31,281 bases of DNA from an uncultured Eubacteriales bacterium. Its GTDB lineage: Bacteria; Bacillota; Clostridia; TANB77; CAG-508. The notes under the pieces are model-generated. The model worked only from the letters and a program-made list of their open reading frames with translations, did not search any database and was not told the origin of the DNA. The position numbers and the translations under genes are program-made. Shown piece after piece: positions 1 to 7,814 of this stretch; position 1 is the first letter of the stretch; each line of letters opens with the position of its first letter. Where the stretch lies: NCBI GenBank assembly GCA_902492015.1, contig CABUJR010000016.1, positions 1-31,281 of the forward strand. Reading direction: 5' to 3'.

Positions 1-2
1 AA

Positions 3-638
3 AAAATAGAACTGCAACAAAGAAAAATAGATGCCCTTAAGATATATAAAAAAGGGCTTATTTATAAATTGTTAAATTCAGAAGAATCTTCAACATGGAA
101 AAGTGTAAAACTAAATTGTATTTTAAAAGAAGGTTCAAAAGCAAGAGTACTAGATACATCTAAATATCAGAAAATGAATATAAAATTAAATTTAAATGGT
201 TTATCTAAAAATAATTCTAATAAAGAAATGGCTGATACTAGACCTTTTTATATTAGAAATTTGAATGAAATTATAATTGGAAAACAAAATTACTTCAATG
301 GCAGTATTGCTATAGTAACAAAAGAATTTGATGGTTGCATTTGTTCTAATGCCATTATGAGTTTTTCAGTAAAAAGAGATAACCCTAAATATATTTATTA
401 CTATATTTCTCAGATGGATTACATAAGGAGAAGAGAATTTTTAGCTAATGGAACTGGTCAAAAAGAATTATCCGAAAAAGAATTTTTGAATTTTGAAATA
501 AATTTACCAAATATATCGAAACAAAATTATATTGTTAATATTTTAGATTCTATAGATTGTAAAATTAATATTGAAAATTTAACATATATTAATCTTCAAA
601 ACATGAAAAAATCACTTTTACAACAAATGTTTATTTAA
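3..638 (+). CDS. hsdS: Type I restriction-modification specificity subunit HsdS, C-terminal part (5' end outside window)
   Basis: The reading frame is open from the first bases of the window, so this is the 3' part of a longer gene; the TTG at 69 is not the true start. The first visible residues (ELQQRKIDALKIYKKGL) are the conserved helical spacer that ends the first half of HsdS. The second target-recognition domain follows, and the C-terminus (NLQNMKKSLLQQMF) repeats the spacer pattern, as is usual in HsdS. In a type I complex this subunit reads the bipartite DNA target for HsdM and HsdR. It points toward hsdM, tail to tail with a 34-nt gap, instead of following it in the same operon. That arrangement is typical of an inverted or reserve hsdS copy. 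Identity as HsdS is well supported; whether it is the active copy cannot be seen here. Confidence 0.88.
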   Translation, partial: KIELQQRKIDALKIYKKGLIYKLLNSEESSTWKSVKLNCILKEGSKARVLDTSKYQKMNIKLNLNGLSKNNSNKEMADTRPFYIRNLNEIIIGKQNYFNGSIAIVTKEFDGCICSNAIMSFSVKRDNPKYIYYYISQMDYIRRREFLANGTGQKELSEKEFLNFEINLPNISKQNYIVNILDSIDCKINIENLTYINLQNMKKSLLQQMFI

Positions 639-669
639 AAAGGATTACACTTTAAAATGTAATCCTTTT
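638..669. terminator. Bidirectional terminator between hsdS and hsdM
   Basis: A perfect 12-bp stem (AAAAGGATTACA and its complement) encloses an 8-nt loop. It is A-rich on the left and T-rich on the right, so it can end transcription from both sides. It lies exactly between the two convergent stop codons. Confidence 0.85.
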
Positions 670-672
670 CTG

Positions 673-2247
673 CTATTTCAATTCTTTTAAACCTAACTCT
701 CTTAAATATTTATTAAGTTCTTCTGTTACTTTTTTATCTTCTTCATTTATTCTTTCTAATTCAGCTTGAACCTCATCTAGGTCTATTTCTTCTTCCTCTT
801 CAAAAGTATCTACATATCTTGGAATATTTAAGTTGTAGTCATTCTCTTTTATCTCTTCCATAATTGCCAAATGAGAATATTTTTCAATTTCTTTTCTCTC
901 TTTATAGGTATTTATAATCTTGTCAACATCTTCATCTCTTAATCTATTTTGATTCTTTCCAGGTTCAAAATCTTTTGAAGCATCAATAAATAATATATTA
1001 TCACTTGTTCTACATTTCTTAAAAACTAATATACACGTTGGAATTGATGTTCCATAAAATATATTTGCAGGTAATCCTATTACTGCATCCAAATAGTTCT
1101 TTTCTTCTATTAAATATTTTCTAATAACACCTTCACTTGCACCTCTAAACAATACACCATGTGGTAATACAACTGCCATAGTTCCATTATCATCTAATAA
1201 ATAAATCATATGTTGTATAAATGCATAATCTGCTTTAGACTTTGGTGCTAATTTTCCATAAGCACTAAATCGTTCGTCATTCATAAATTTTTCATCAGCT
1301 GACCAATTTGCTGAATATGGTGGATTTGCTACAATTGCTTGAAATTTCATTTGCATATGTTCTTCACATGGATTTTCTAATGTGTTACCATTATATATAT
1401 CAAATCTATTAAAAGGTACTCTATGAAGTAGCATATTCATTCTTGCTAAGTTGTATGTTGTTGAAGTTAATTCTTGACCATAAAAGGCACTTACTTTCAC
1501 ATCATTTTGTCTTGCTACTCTTAATAAAAGTGAACCAGAACCACAAGTTGGATCATAAACATTTTTTAAGTCTTTGATTTCCATAGTAACTATTTTTGCA
1601 AGTATGTTTGATACTTGTTGTGGAGTATAATATTCTCCTGCTTTTTTTCCTGCACTTGCTGCAAATTGTCCTATTAAATATTCATATGCATCTCCTAGGA
1701 CATCAATTTCTGTATCTTCAAAGGCAAAATCTATATCATTTATTTTTTGCATTATTGTACCTATCAATTTACTTCTTTCTTTTTCGCCTCTACCTAATTT
1801 AGAAGAATTCAAATCCATATCTTCAAATAAGTTTTCAAAATCATGTTGACTAGCATTTCCAAATGTTGATTCAGAAACTTTGCTAATCGCCTTATTTAAT
1901 ATTGAAATATCAAAATTTCCTGTTTCTATCTTTTTTATCAAATTAGAAAATAAGTATTCTGGCTCTATTACATATCCAACATCACTATCTTTTGTTAAAT
2001 CTTCAATTATAGCTTCTTTATATTCTTCTTTTTCCCAAGCCTGTTCATATGTTAATTTATCCTTATTTAGTAGTTTTTCTTCAATATAGCTTACTAATCG
2101 TTCAGACAAAAATCTATAAAATATTAGTCCTAATATGTAATTTTTAAATTCAGATGCATCCATTGTACCTCTTAAGTCATTTGCCATGCTCCATAATTTA
2201 GAGTGTAATTCTGATTGTTGTTTGTTTTGTTTTTCTGCTACATTCAT
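673..2247 (-). CDS. hsdM: Type I restriction-modification N6-adenine methyltransferase subunit HsdM
   Basis: This 524-residue protein has the full HsdM layout. The helical N-terminal domain spans about residues 10-150. YTP is at 207-209, the SAM-binding motif DPTCGSG at 232-238 and the catalytic NPPY at 308-311. An acidic C-terminal helical tail would contact HsdS. It methylates adenine at the site chosen by HsdS and is needed for both methylation and cleavage. The ATG at 2247 is preceded by AGAAGGAG and lies 14 nt after the hsdR stop, so the two genes form one leftward operon. No hsdS follows in the same direction; the only one visible converges from the other side. Confidence 0.95.
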   Translation of the reverse strand: MNVAEKQNKQQSELHSKLWSMANDLRGTMDASEFKNYILGLIFYRFLSERLVSYIEEKLLNKDKLTYEQAWEKEEYKEAIIEDLTKDSDVGYVIEPEYLFSNLIKKIETGNFDISILNKAISKVSESTFGNASQHDFENLFEDMDLNSSKLGRGEKERSKLIGTIMQKINDIDFAFEDTEIDVLGDAYEYLIGQFAASAGKKAGEYYTPQQVSNILAKIVTMEIKDLKNVYDPTCGSGSLLLRVARQNDVKVSAFYGQELTSTTYNLARMNMLLHRVPFNRFDIYNGNTLENPCEEHMQMKFQAIVANPPYSANWSADEKFMNDERFSAYGKLAPKSKADYAFIQHMIYLLDDNGTMAVVLPHGVLFRGASEGVIRKYLIEEKNYLDAVIGLPANIFYGTSIPTCILVFKKCRTSDNILFIDASKDFEPGKNQNRLRDEDVDKIINTYKERKEIEKYSHLAIMEEIKENDYNLNIPRYVDTFEEEEEIDLDEVQAELERINEEDKKVTEELNKYLRELGLKELK

Positions 2248-2261
2248 TTCTATTTCTCCTT

Positions 2262-5015
2262 CTATTTAAATCTATTAATTAAATTTACAATGAAATCTTT
2301 TATTGATTTTGTTATATTTACTTTTTCAATTAAAGGCTTATCTATCTTTTCTTTAATTTTTCCTGTATCTAATATTCCTGAGTATTCATATTCTCCTATA
2401 ATATCATTTAACAAATTAATATCAATATCATACTTTTTAGCTATTTCTTCAATTTCTTTACGACGACGTTCATCCATAAAGTTATAATAATTTTCTTCTA
2501 CAGAATCCTCTTTATTAAGTGTCGGAATTATTTTATTTAAGAATTCTCTAATTAAATCCGATTTTAATCTCAAATCCTTATTATCAGCATTTTCTAATTT
2601 ATTTAATATGTCTTTTATATCTTTATCTGTTTGTTCTTTATTACTTAAATCGATTGATTTCATTAAATTTAATATATAATCAACATTTATTTTATCTGTG
2701 TACATTAATTCTAGTTCGAAATCAATATCATTTAATATGCTTACTCTATTTTGCACTTCTTTACCTGTAGCTAAATCTAAATACTTACTTTTATAATCTA
2801 AATATTCTTGATGTGAAATAAATACTTCTTCTTCTGTAAATTTAAACTCTCTAAAAATTCTAAGTTTTATTAAAATTTTTGTTAATTCTCTAAATACCAC
2901 TATAAAGTTCTTCTTTTCCTCTTCTGATTGAATTCCATCTATAAATTCAACCGTAGGAACTATCTCTTTTAACTTTTTGGCTATCTCAATAAATTTTTCT
3001 TTATAATATTCATATGGCTTTAGCAACACCTCATCTGGATCACTTGTATCAGAAAAGATTCTTATAGCATTATCTACTGCTTTCTTTGTTGTTCTAAAAC
3101 TTACTATATTTCCTTGTGTCTTTGTTGCTTTTTCTACTCTATTTGTCCTTGAAAAAGCTTGTATTAAATCATGATGTTTTAATGATTTATCTACATATAA
3201 CGTATTTAATCTCTTACTATCAAATCCAGTTAAAAACATATTAACAACGATCAAAATATCTATTTCTGCATTTTTTACTCTTTTTGATACATCTTTGAAA
3301 TAACTATCAAAAGTATTTACCGAATAATTTGTATCAAATGTTTTATTGTAATCTTTTATTATTCTTTCTAAACTTTGGCATGACAGTTCATCTTTTCCTT
3401 CATAATCCTCATTCGGACCATATGTAAATATTGCTGCTATTTTTAAATCTGTTTTTTTAGATTTAAAGCAATCATAATATTTTACTAATTGAGGTATACT
3501 TGCTGTTGCAAATATTGATGTATATGTCATATCATTTGTCTTTAATGGATGCATAGTCAGTATTCCTTCTGTAATATTGTTTATTCTTTCATCTGCCATA
3601 TATGCTTCTTCTGTATTTATTCCTTCTACTTCTATATAATCAATATTATCTAAATTTGCATCTATAGTTTTATAATAATCTACTGAGAATCCCAATACAT
3701 TTCCATCGCTTATTGCATCTTTTAATAAATATTTGTGCAAACATTTTTCAAATATGTCTGCTGTTGTTCTTCCGTCTTGACTCTTATTTTCTGCAAATCT
3801 TGGTGTTCCTGTAAATCCAAAATATTGTGCTTTATTAAAATGCATTTTTATAGCTTTATGCATATCACCAAACTGACTTCTATGACATTCATCAATTATA
3901 AACACAACTTTTTCATCTCTATATTTTTCCATCAATTCATTATATCTAGGACTATTAATTGCATTTGCCATTTTCTGAATTGTAGTTATTATCAATGGTT
4001 TACTTGAGTCTTGTATATTTTTTACTAGTCTATATGTACTGTTTGTAAAATCTACTGAACCTGGTTCAAATTTGTTAAATTCATCAAAAGTTTGAGTATC
4101 TAAATCTTTCCTGTCCACCAAGAAAAATACTTGTTTAATATTAGGCTCATTTGCTAAAATCTGACTAGCTTTGAAAGATGTTAATGTTTTACCTGAACCA
4201 GTTGTATGCCATACATAACCATTATTATTAGTCTCTAATGCTTGTTTTACAAGTGCTTCTACTGCATACACCTGATATGGTCTCATTACCATTAATTGTT
4301 TATCTGATTCATTAATAACCATATATCTTGCAATCATTTTTGACACAAAACATTTTTCTAAAAAATACATAGAGAATTCACTCAAATTACTAATTCTATT
4401 GTTTTCTTCATCAGTCCAGAAAAATGTATAGCCAAAGTTAATTTCTCCATCTGTATTTGCAAAATATTTTGTATTCACGCCATTACTTACGACATATATC
4501 TGTATGAATTTATATAATTCTTTGTATGATGTTCTTCTATATCTTTCAATTTGATTTACAGCTTCTTTTAATGTTTTTCCTCTTGCTTTTAATTCTATTT
4601 GAATTAGAGGTAATCCATTTATAAACAGTGTCACATCATATCTAGTTTCTTTTTCTCCTGTTATACTTGTTATTTGATTTGAAACTTGATATATGTTTTT
4701 ACACCATTGTCTAGTATTAAATAATTCTATATATACTTTTTCTCCATTATCTCTTTCTATACATTGTTTTTCTCTTAAAATTTTGCTACTAGCAAAAACT
4801 CCTTTACCAGTAATCATTGTATATAATCTATCAAACTCTCTATCTGATAGTTCTTTTCCTTTAAATTCTTCAATATTATGAGCATTTACTTGTTTTCTAA
4901 AATTTTCTTTTACTTCTTCTAAATTCTTTAAATTAACTCTTGTATAACCTAATAATTCTAAATGCTTTATTAATTTTTCTTCAAGCATTGCTTCACTTTC
5001 ATATTCTTTCCCCAT
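2262..5015 (-). CDS. hsdR: Type I restriction enzyme, motor/nuclease subunit HsdR
   Basis: This 917-residue subunit translocates DNA using ATP and cleaves it when the target is unmethylated. The N-terminal PD-(D/E)XK nuclease shows D127 and the E141-L-K143 core. The SF2 motor has Walker A TTGSGKT at 271-277, motif Ia VDRKDLDTQ near 300-308, the Walker B box DECH at 375-378 and FTGTP motif III downstream. The helical C-terminal region would dock on HsdM. Length fits short-form HsdR proteins. The ATG at 5015 follows a G-rich weak ribosome site. The gene is first in an hsdR-hsdM operon, with a good promoter just upstream. Confidence 0.95.
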   Translation of the reverse strand: MGKEYESEAMLEEKLIKHLELLGYTRVNLKNLEEVKENFRKQVNAHNIEEFKGKELSDREFDRLYTMITGKGVFASSKILREKQCIERDNGEKVYIELFNTRQWCKNIYQVSNQITSITGEKETRYDVTLFINGLPLIQIELKARGKTLKEAVNQIERYRRTSYKELYKFIQIYVVSNGVNTKYFANTDGEINFGYTFFWTDEENNRISNLSEFSMYFLEKCFVSKMIARYMVINESDKQLMVMRPYQVYAVEALVKQALETNNNGYVWHTTGSGKTLTSFKASQILANEPNIKQVFFLVDRKDLDTQTFDEFNKFEPGSVDFTNSTYRLVKNIQDSSKPLIITTIQKMANAINSPRYNELMEKYRDEKVVFIIDECHRSQFGDMHKAIKMHFNKAQYFGFTGTPRFAENKSQDGRTTADIFEKCLHKYLLKDAISDGNVLGFSVDYYKTIDANLDNIDYIEVEGINTEEAYMADERINNITEGILTMHPLKTNDMTYTSIFATASIPQLVKYYDCFKSKKTDLKIAAIFTYGPNEDYEGKDELSCQSLERIIKDYNKTFDTNYSVNTFDSYFKDVSKRVKNAEIDILIVVNMFLTGFDSKRLNTLYVDKSLKHHDLIQAFSRTNRVEKATKTQGNIVSFRTTKKAVDNAIRIFSDTSDPDEVLLKPYEYYKEKFIEIAKKLKEIVPTVEFIDGIQSEEEKKNFIVVFRELTKILIKLRIFREFKFTEEEVFISHQEYLDYKSKYLDLATGKEVQNRVSILNDIDFELELMYTDKINVDYILNLMKSIDLSNKEQTDKDIKDILNKLENADNKDLRLKSDLIREFLNKIIPTLNKEDSVEENYYNFMDERRRKEIEEIAKKYDIDINLLNDIIGEYEYSGILDTGKIKEKIDKPLIEKVNITKSIKDFIVNLINRFK

Positions 5016-5053
5016 ATAATAGCCCCCATTAATATCTTTATATTAACAAGGTT

Positions 5054-5084
5054 ATTCTATCACAACTTCCATTTTTTCTCAATA
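5054..5084 (-). promoter_or_regulatory. Promoter of the hsdR-hsdM operon, matching the promoter at 30792-30822
   Basis: Read on the minus strand, -35 TTGAGA (5077-5082), a 17-bp spacer, the extended -10 element TGA and -10 TAGAAT (5054-5059) form a sigma-A-type promoter about 39 nt before the hsdR ATG. The block TATTGAGAAAAA, 7 nt, TTGTGATA (5058-5084) recurs with identical spacing before the second restriction-modification operon. An overlapping TTGTGA/TATAAA pairing is also possible. Confidence 0.7.
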
Positions 5085-5108
5085 AAACTGAAGAAATCTG
5101 TCGATTTT

Positions 5109-5732
5109 TTAATTTTTATTGAAAAACTCATCATAAGGATACCCAGCCTCAATATATTTTTCTGTTAACTCCATCTTATACCTCTCCAACAACTCCAAAT
5201 ACTTTTGTTTAAATATATTTTTACAAATCCATTCAACACCTTCTTTAGAAATTACAACTTTACTTCCAACTAACCACTTATATTTTCCCAAACCACTATC
5301 ACACATTTTCTTAATGGCTTTCCTAATAGTAATATCTTTTCTATTGAAATACTTACATAACTGTTTTATATCCATATCCTCATTCCACCAATCTTCATTA
5401 TGTTCTATTTTTAGTAAATCTTTATATTGTCTGATTCTATCTTCAAAAAAATCTACATCAGCATCTATTAAAAATTTTTCTTTTTGAAAATACACTTGCT
5501 TTAACCATGCGAATCCTTCAATTAAAACAAAATACTTTCTACTTCTAATCTTTTCACTTCTCCATCTACAAGTTGGATGTTTTTTTAGCATAACATCTAT
5601 GGCTTTTCTTAAATCTGTATGTGTTATTTCTTTTCCATGTTTAGTAGTTGCTCCTGATAAATGTAATCTCTTTAAAATTTTATTGTATGATAGAAAAATA
5701 CTATCTAAAACTTGCTCTGAATCTTTCCACAT
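5109..5732 (-). CDS. Unidentified predicted winged-helix protein, first of two paralogs next to restriction-modification operons
   Basis: I do not recognise the family of this 207-residue protein. The N-terminal half is basic and helical, with an Arg/Lys-rich stretch near residues 55-68. The middle (about 85-115) is charged and possibly coiled. Residues about 119-172 read as a winged helix: DIKQLCKYFNRKDITIRKAI resembles a helix-turn-helix, then a short strand segment around KWLVGSKVVISKEG. A charged helix and a GYPYDEFF tail follow. The partial gene at 30855-31281 is a close paralog (about 99 of 128 residues identical by hand alignment). Each copy ends roughly 100 bp upstream of a different restriction-modification operon, in the same orientation. 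It could regulate that operon, or be a backbone gene of the element acting in replication or transfer. Confidence 0.75.
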   Translation of the reverse strand: MWKDSEQVLDSIFLSYNKILKRLHLSGATTKHGKEITHTDLRKAIDVMLKKHPTCRWRSEKIRSRKYFVLIEGFAWLKQVYFQKEKFLIDADVDFFEDRIRQYKDLLKIEHNEDWWNEDMDIKQLCKYFNRKDITIRKAIKKMCDSGLGKYKWLVGSKVVISKEGVEWICKNIFKQKYLELLERYKMELTEKYIEAGYPYDEFFNKN

Positions 5733-5759
5733 TTCTCATCACTTCCTCACTATAAAAAT

Positions 5760-5897
5760 TTATTAATGCTAGTTTACGAAGCATTAATAATTAGCAAAAT
5801 TTATTTTGCTCGAATATAGGTAGTATTTTTTAGTACCTAATATTCGCCAGCTAGGTGTCTTGACACCCTTTTTGCTGTTTAGGGCAAAATGCCCTAA
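5760..5897. repeat. Run of five successive hairpins
   Basis: Five inverted repeats follow one another almost without gaps. They are 5760-5790 (10-bp stem), 5793-5810 (7 bp, AGCAAAA), 5811-5846 (12 bp with one bulge), 5854-5867 (6 bp, GGTGTC) and 5879-5897 (8 bp, TTAGGGCA). No gene fits between 5733 and 6082. Dense secondary structure beside replication genes is typical of a replication or transfer origin of a mobile element. Stacked terminators or structured RNA are alternatives; the last two hairpins are followed by T-rich tracts. Confidence 0.6.
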
Positions 5898-5952
5898 TAC
5901 CCTTTTTACTCTCCGAGGGATATTTTTTTATTCGTTTTTTATTATTTTCTTT

Positions 5953-6006
5953 AAAAAATTAGGACAAGTTTATAAATATTTTTTTATTGCTTGTCCTAAT
6001 TTTTTT
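5953..6006. terminator. Strong bidirectional terminator after the helicase-loader operon
   Basis: Arms AAAAAATTAGGACAAG (5953-5968) and their exact complement (5990-6005) form a 16-bp stem with a T-rich loop and T tracts on both strands. It lies downstream of the leftward replication operon and separates it from the winged-helix gene. Confidence 0.8.
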
Positions 6007-6082
6007 ATCAATTTTTATTTACTTTTTCATAAAAATAAATTATAATTTTTATAGAAAATATTTAAAAAAGTTATCTTTTTAG

Positions 6083-6952
6083 TTAGTTATTGTTCCCGCA
6101 ATTACTAACTTTTTTCTTTTTAATCCTATGATCTATATCATCTATTTTTACAAGATAACACATCTCATATAATCGAGAAATAATCGACTTTGCTGTCTCT
6201 ATTTCTCCATTAATACTTAGCCTTTGTACTAAGGAATTCTGATTATAATTTGTTGTTATAATTACTGGTAAATTATTTTCATATCTACTATTTATAATAG
6301 TAAATAATTTTTCTATTCCCCACTCACTTGGCTTTTCTTTTCCTAAATCATCTATGATTAATAAGTCAACATTTTCATATAATTTAATAATTTCCATTTC
6401 AGAAATACTATTATCTATCTCATATGAATTTTTTAATTCTGCTAACAAATTAATTAATGTACCATATATTACTGGTATTCCATTTTCTATTAACTTATTC
6501 GCAATACTACAAGCTAAATGTGTTTTACCAACTCCGTTATTTCCTACTAAAATTAATCCTTTTTTCTCTATGCCATTTACTAATTTTTCACTATAATTTT
6601 TTAAATTGTTAAATACTTTTTTATTACTAGTATTTGGTTCAAAGTTTTCAAATTTATAACTTAAATTTCTTTTACTCATCTTGCTATTTTTTATAATTTT
6701 TTCAACCTTTCTTGAGAACTCTTGCATTAATTCTAGTTTTCTTTCTTCCTCTAACATTCTTATTCTTTTTAAATCATATTCTTTCCAATGCTCCTGAGCA
6801 TTCTTACATTTGCATCTTTCATAATCTAAAGTCATTACTCTCTTTGTACCATATAATTTCCATTCTATTGTTTTTCTGTATAATTTATTTTTGCAATATT
6901 CACATTCAATGAAATCATTTTTGTCAATCGAGGGTTTCAAAATTTGATTCAT
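6083..6952 (-). CDS. DnaC/IstB-like replicative helicase loader ATPase
   Basis: This 289-residue AAA+ ATPase has an N-terminal cysteine cluster (C17, C20, C47, C49), probably a zinc site. Walker A GNNGVGKT is at 137-144 and Walker B LLIIDDLG around 198-204. The sequence between and after them fits DnaC/DnaI-type loaders, which place the DnaB helicase on single-stranded DNA. IstB transposition helpers share the fold, but no istA-like transposase is nearby. It overlaps the preceding replisome-organizer gene by 29 nt, so the pair is probably translated together. Loader plus organizer points to autonomous replication of the excised element. Confidence 0.88.
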   Translation of the reverse strand: MNQILKPSIDKNDFIECEYCKNKLYRKTIEWKLYGTKRVMTLDYERCKCKNAQEHWKEYDLKRIRMLEEERKLELMQEFSRKVEKIIKNSKMSKRNLSYKFENFEPNTSNKKVFNNLKNYSEKLVNGIEKKGLILVGNNGVGKTHLACSIANKLIENGIPVIYGTLINLLAELKNSYEIDNSISEMEIIKLYENVDLLIIDDLGKEKPSEWGIEKLFTIINSRYENNLPVIITTNYNQNSLVQRLSINGEIETAKSIISRLYEMCYLVKIDDIDHRIKKKKVSNCGNNN

Positions 6953-7394
6953 CTATTCTGCTCTCCTTTCTATTTTCTTCTTTTATTATCTTTTCTGTTG
7001 TGTCATTATTAAAACTTTTTTCTATTTTAATTTCTTCAATTGCTTTGTTTGATTTTCCAATTTTCCTTAACTTTTCAGCACTTTGATACTTGCTCCAATT
7101 TTTTACGAAGTATGTATCATTTTTATAAATTAGCATTCCTAAATCGATAAATTTTTGTAAAATTTTCGTAAATGTTTTCGAAGATTTTCCAATAATGTTT
7201 GTAAAATCTTTGATTTTGAATGGTGTATTATCACTAATATATAATCCGCCATCTCTGTTACATTCTCCAGCAATAGTCAAAATTTGAATCCATATTCTAA
7301 AATAGGTGTCCCCTTCCCTTTCTCTTAGTAGGATTTTGATTTTTCTGTTAGAGAATATACCAATATTTAATTTTATCCATCCAACTTGTCCCAT
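6924..7394 (-). CDS. Phage-type replisome organizer, N-terminal domain protein
   Basis: The start GWIKLNIGIFSNRKIKILLREREGD and the following helices through about residue 120 match the winged-helix N-terminal domain of phage replisome organizers. These DnaD-like proteins bind the origin and recruit the helicase loader. At 156 residues it is short, with a charged, probably disordered tail from about 110. The ATG at 7394 follows GGGAGGAA, 17 nt after the xis stop. The gene is the middle one of a leftward xis-organizer-loader operon, so excision and replication functions are likely made together. Confidence 0.82.
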   Translation of the reverse strand: MGQVGWIKLNIGIFSNRKIKILLREREGDTYFRIWIQILTIAGECNRDGGLYISDNTPFKIKDFTNIIGKSSKTFTKILQKFIDLGMLIYKNDTYFVKNWSKYQSAEKLRKIGKSNKAIEEIKIEKSFNNDTTEKIIKEENRKESRIDESNFETLD

Positions 7395-7411
7395 TTCCTC
7401 CCTTCTTTCTA

Positions 7412-7615
7412 TTAAGATTCTTCTAGTGAATCATTCTCTTTTTTGCTTAGATAAATATCTAAAGCTTCTTTTCTAAATAAAATTCTTTTTCCAACTCTTG
7501 AACAAGGAATTTGTTTTCTTTTAACTAGTTGTGTAATTAACCAATATGAAATTCCTAAATATTCTGCTGCTTCTTTTGCTGTTAGAGTTGTTCTGGTTAC
7601 TTTATCCACCGCCAT
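7412..7615 (-). CDS. Excisionase-type small winged-helix DNA-binding protein
   Basis: The 67-residue product has the Xis/AlpA-like MerR-type fold: LTAKEAAEYLGISYWLITQL is the helix-turn-helix, and a basic wing follows (IPCSRVGKRILFRKEAL). Such proteins bend the attachment-site DNA so that the integrase excises the element, and some also regulate transcription. I chose the ATG at 7615 because TGGAGGTGAG lies at the right distance; a longer frame to 7774 has no ribosome site and reads through the operator region. It is the first gene of the leftward replication operon and is divergent from the integrase side. Confidence 0.85.
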   Translation of the reverse strand: MAVDKVTRTTLTAKEAAEYLGISYWLITQLVKRKQIPCSRVGKRILFRKEALDIYLSKKENDSLEES

Positions 7616-7692
7616 ATTCTCACCTCCAATTTTTAAATCAGCAAATTTAAAATTTTCTATTGACATTTTAAATTTAGCTGTGTATAATATTG

Positions 7693-7801
7693 TTAACAAT
7701 TTTATATTTTGTATTTTAATTGTTAATTTGTGATTAGTCAATAATTTTAATGTTATTTTGATATATTTTAACAATTTATTATAATTAATTTTAGTTGTTA
7801 A
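7693..7801. promoter_or_regulatory. Two matching inverted-repeat operators and a rightward promoter between xis and the DUF6076-type gene
   Basis: Two 34-bp sites share one design: TTAACAATT, 16 nt, then AATTGTTAA (7693-7726) or AGTTGTTAA (7768-7801). They start exactly 75 bp apart. The second overlaps a promoter with -35 TTGATA (7758-7763), a 16-bp spacer and -10 TATAAT (7780-7785) that would drive the gene at 7815. The leftward xis promoter is less clear; TATTAT near the first site may be its -10. The geometry suggests one dimeric protein controlling both divergent operons. Confidence 0.6.
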
Positions 7802-7814
7802 CTCGGAGGTAACT

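Noticed and set aside
5037..5065. TTGTGA, 17 bp, TATAAA as the main hsdR promoter
   Set aside because: It is possible, but the overlapping TTGAGA/TAGAAT with extended -10 has an equally good counterpart at 30792-30820, whereas this pairing does not.
5109..5732. Calling the winged-helix protein a classical restriction-modification C protein
   Set aside because: C proteins are about 80-100 residues with an XRE fold and C-boxes; this protein is 207 residues with a different pattern, so only position suggests such a role.
7616..7774. Longer xis reading frame with 53 extra N-terminal residues
   Set aside because: It lacks a ribosome site and runs through the operator region; the ATG at 7615 has a strong one.
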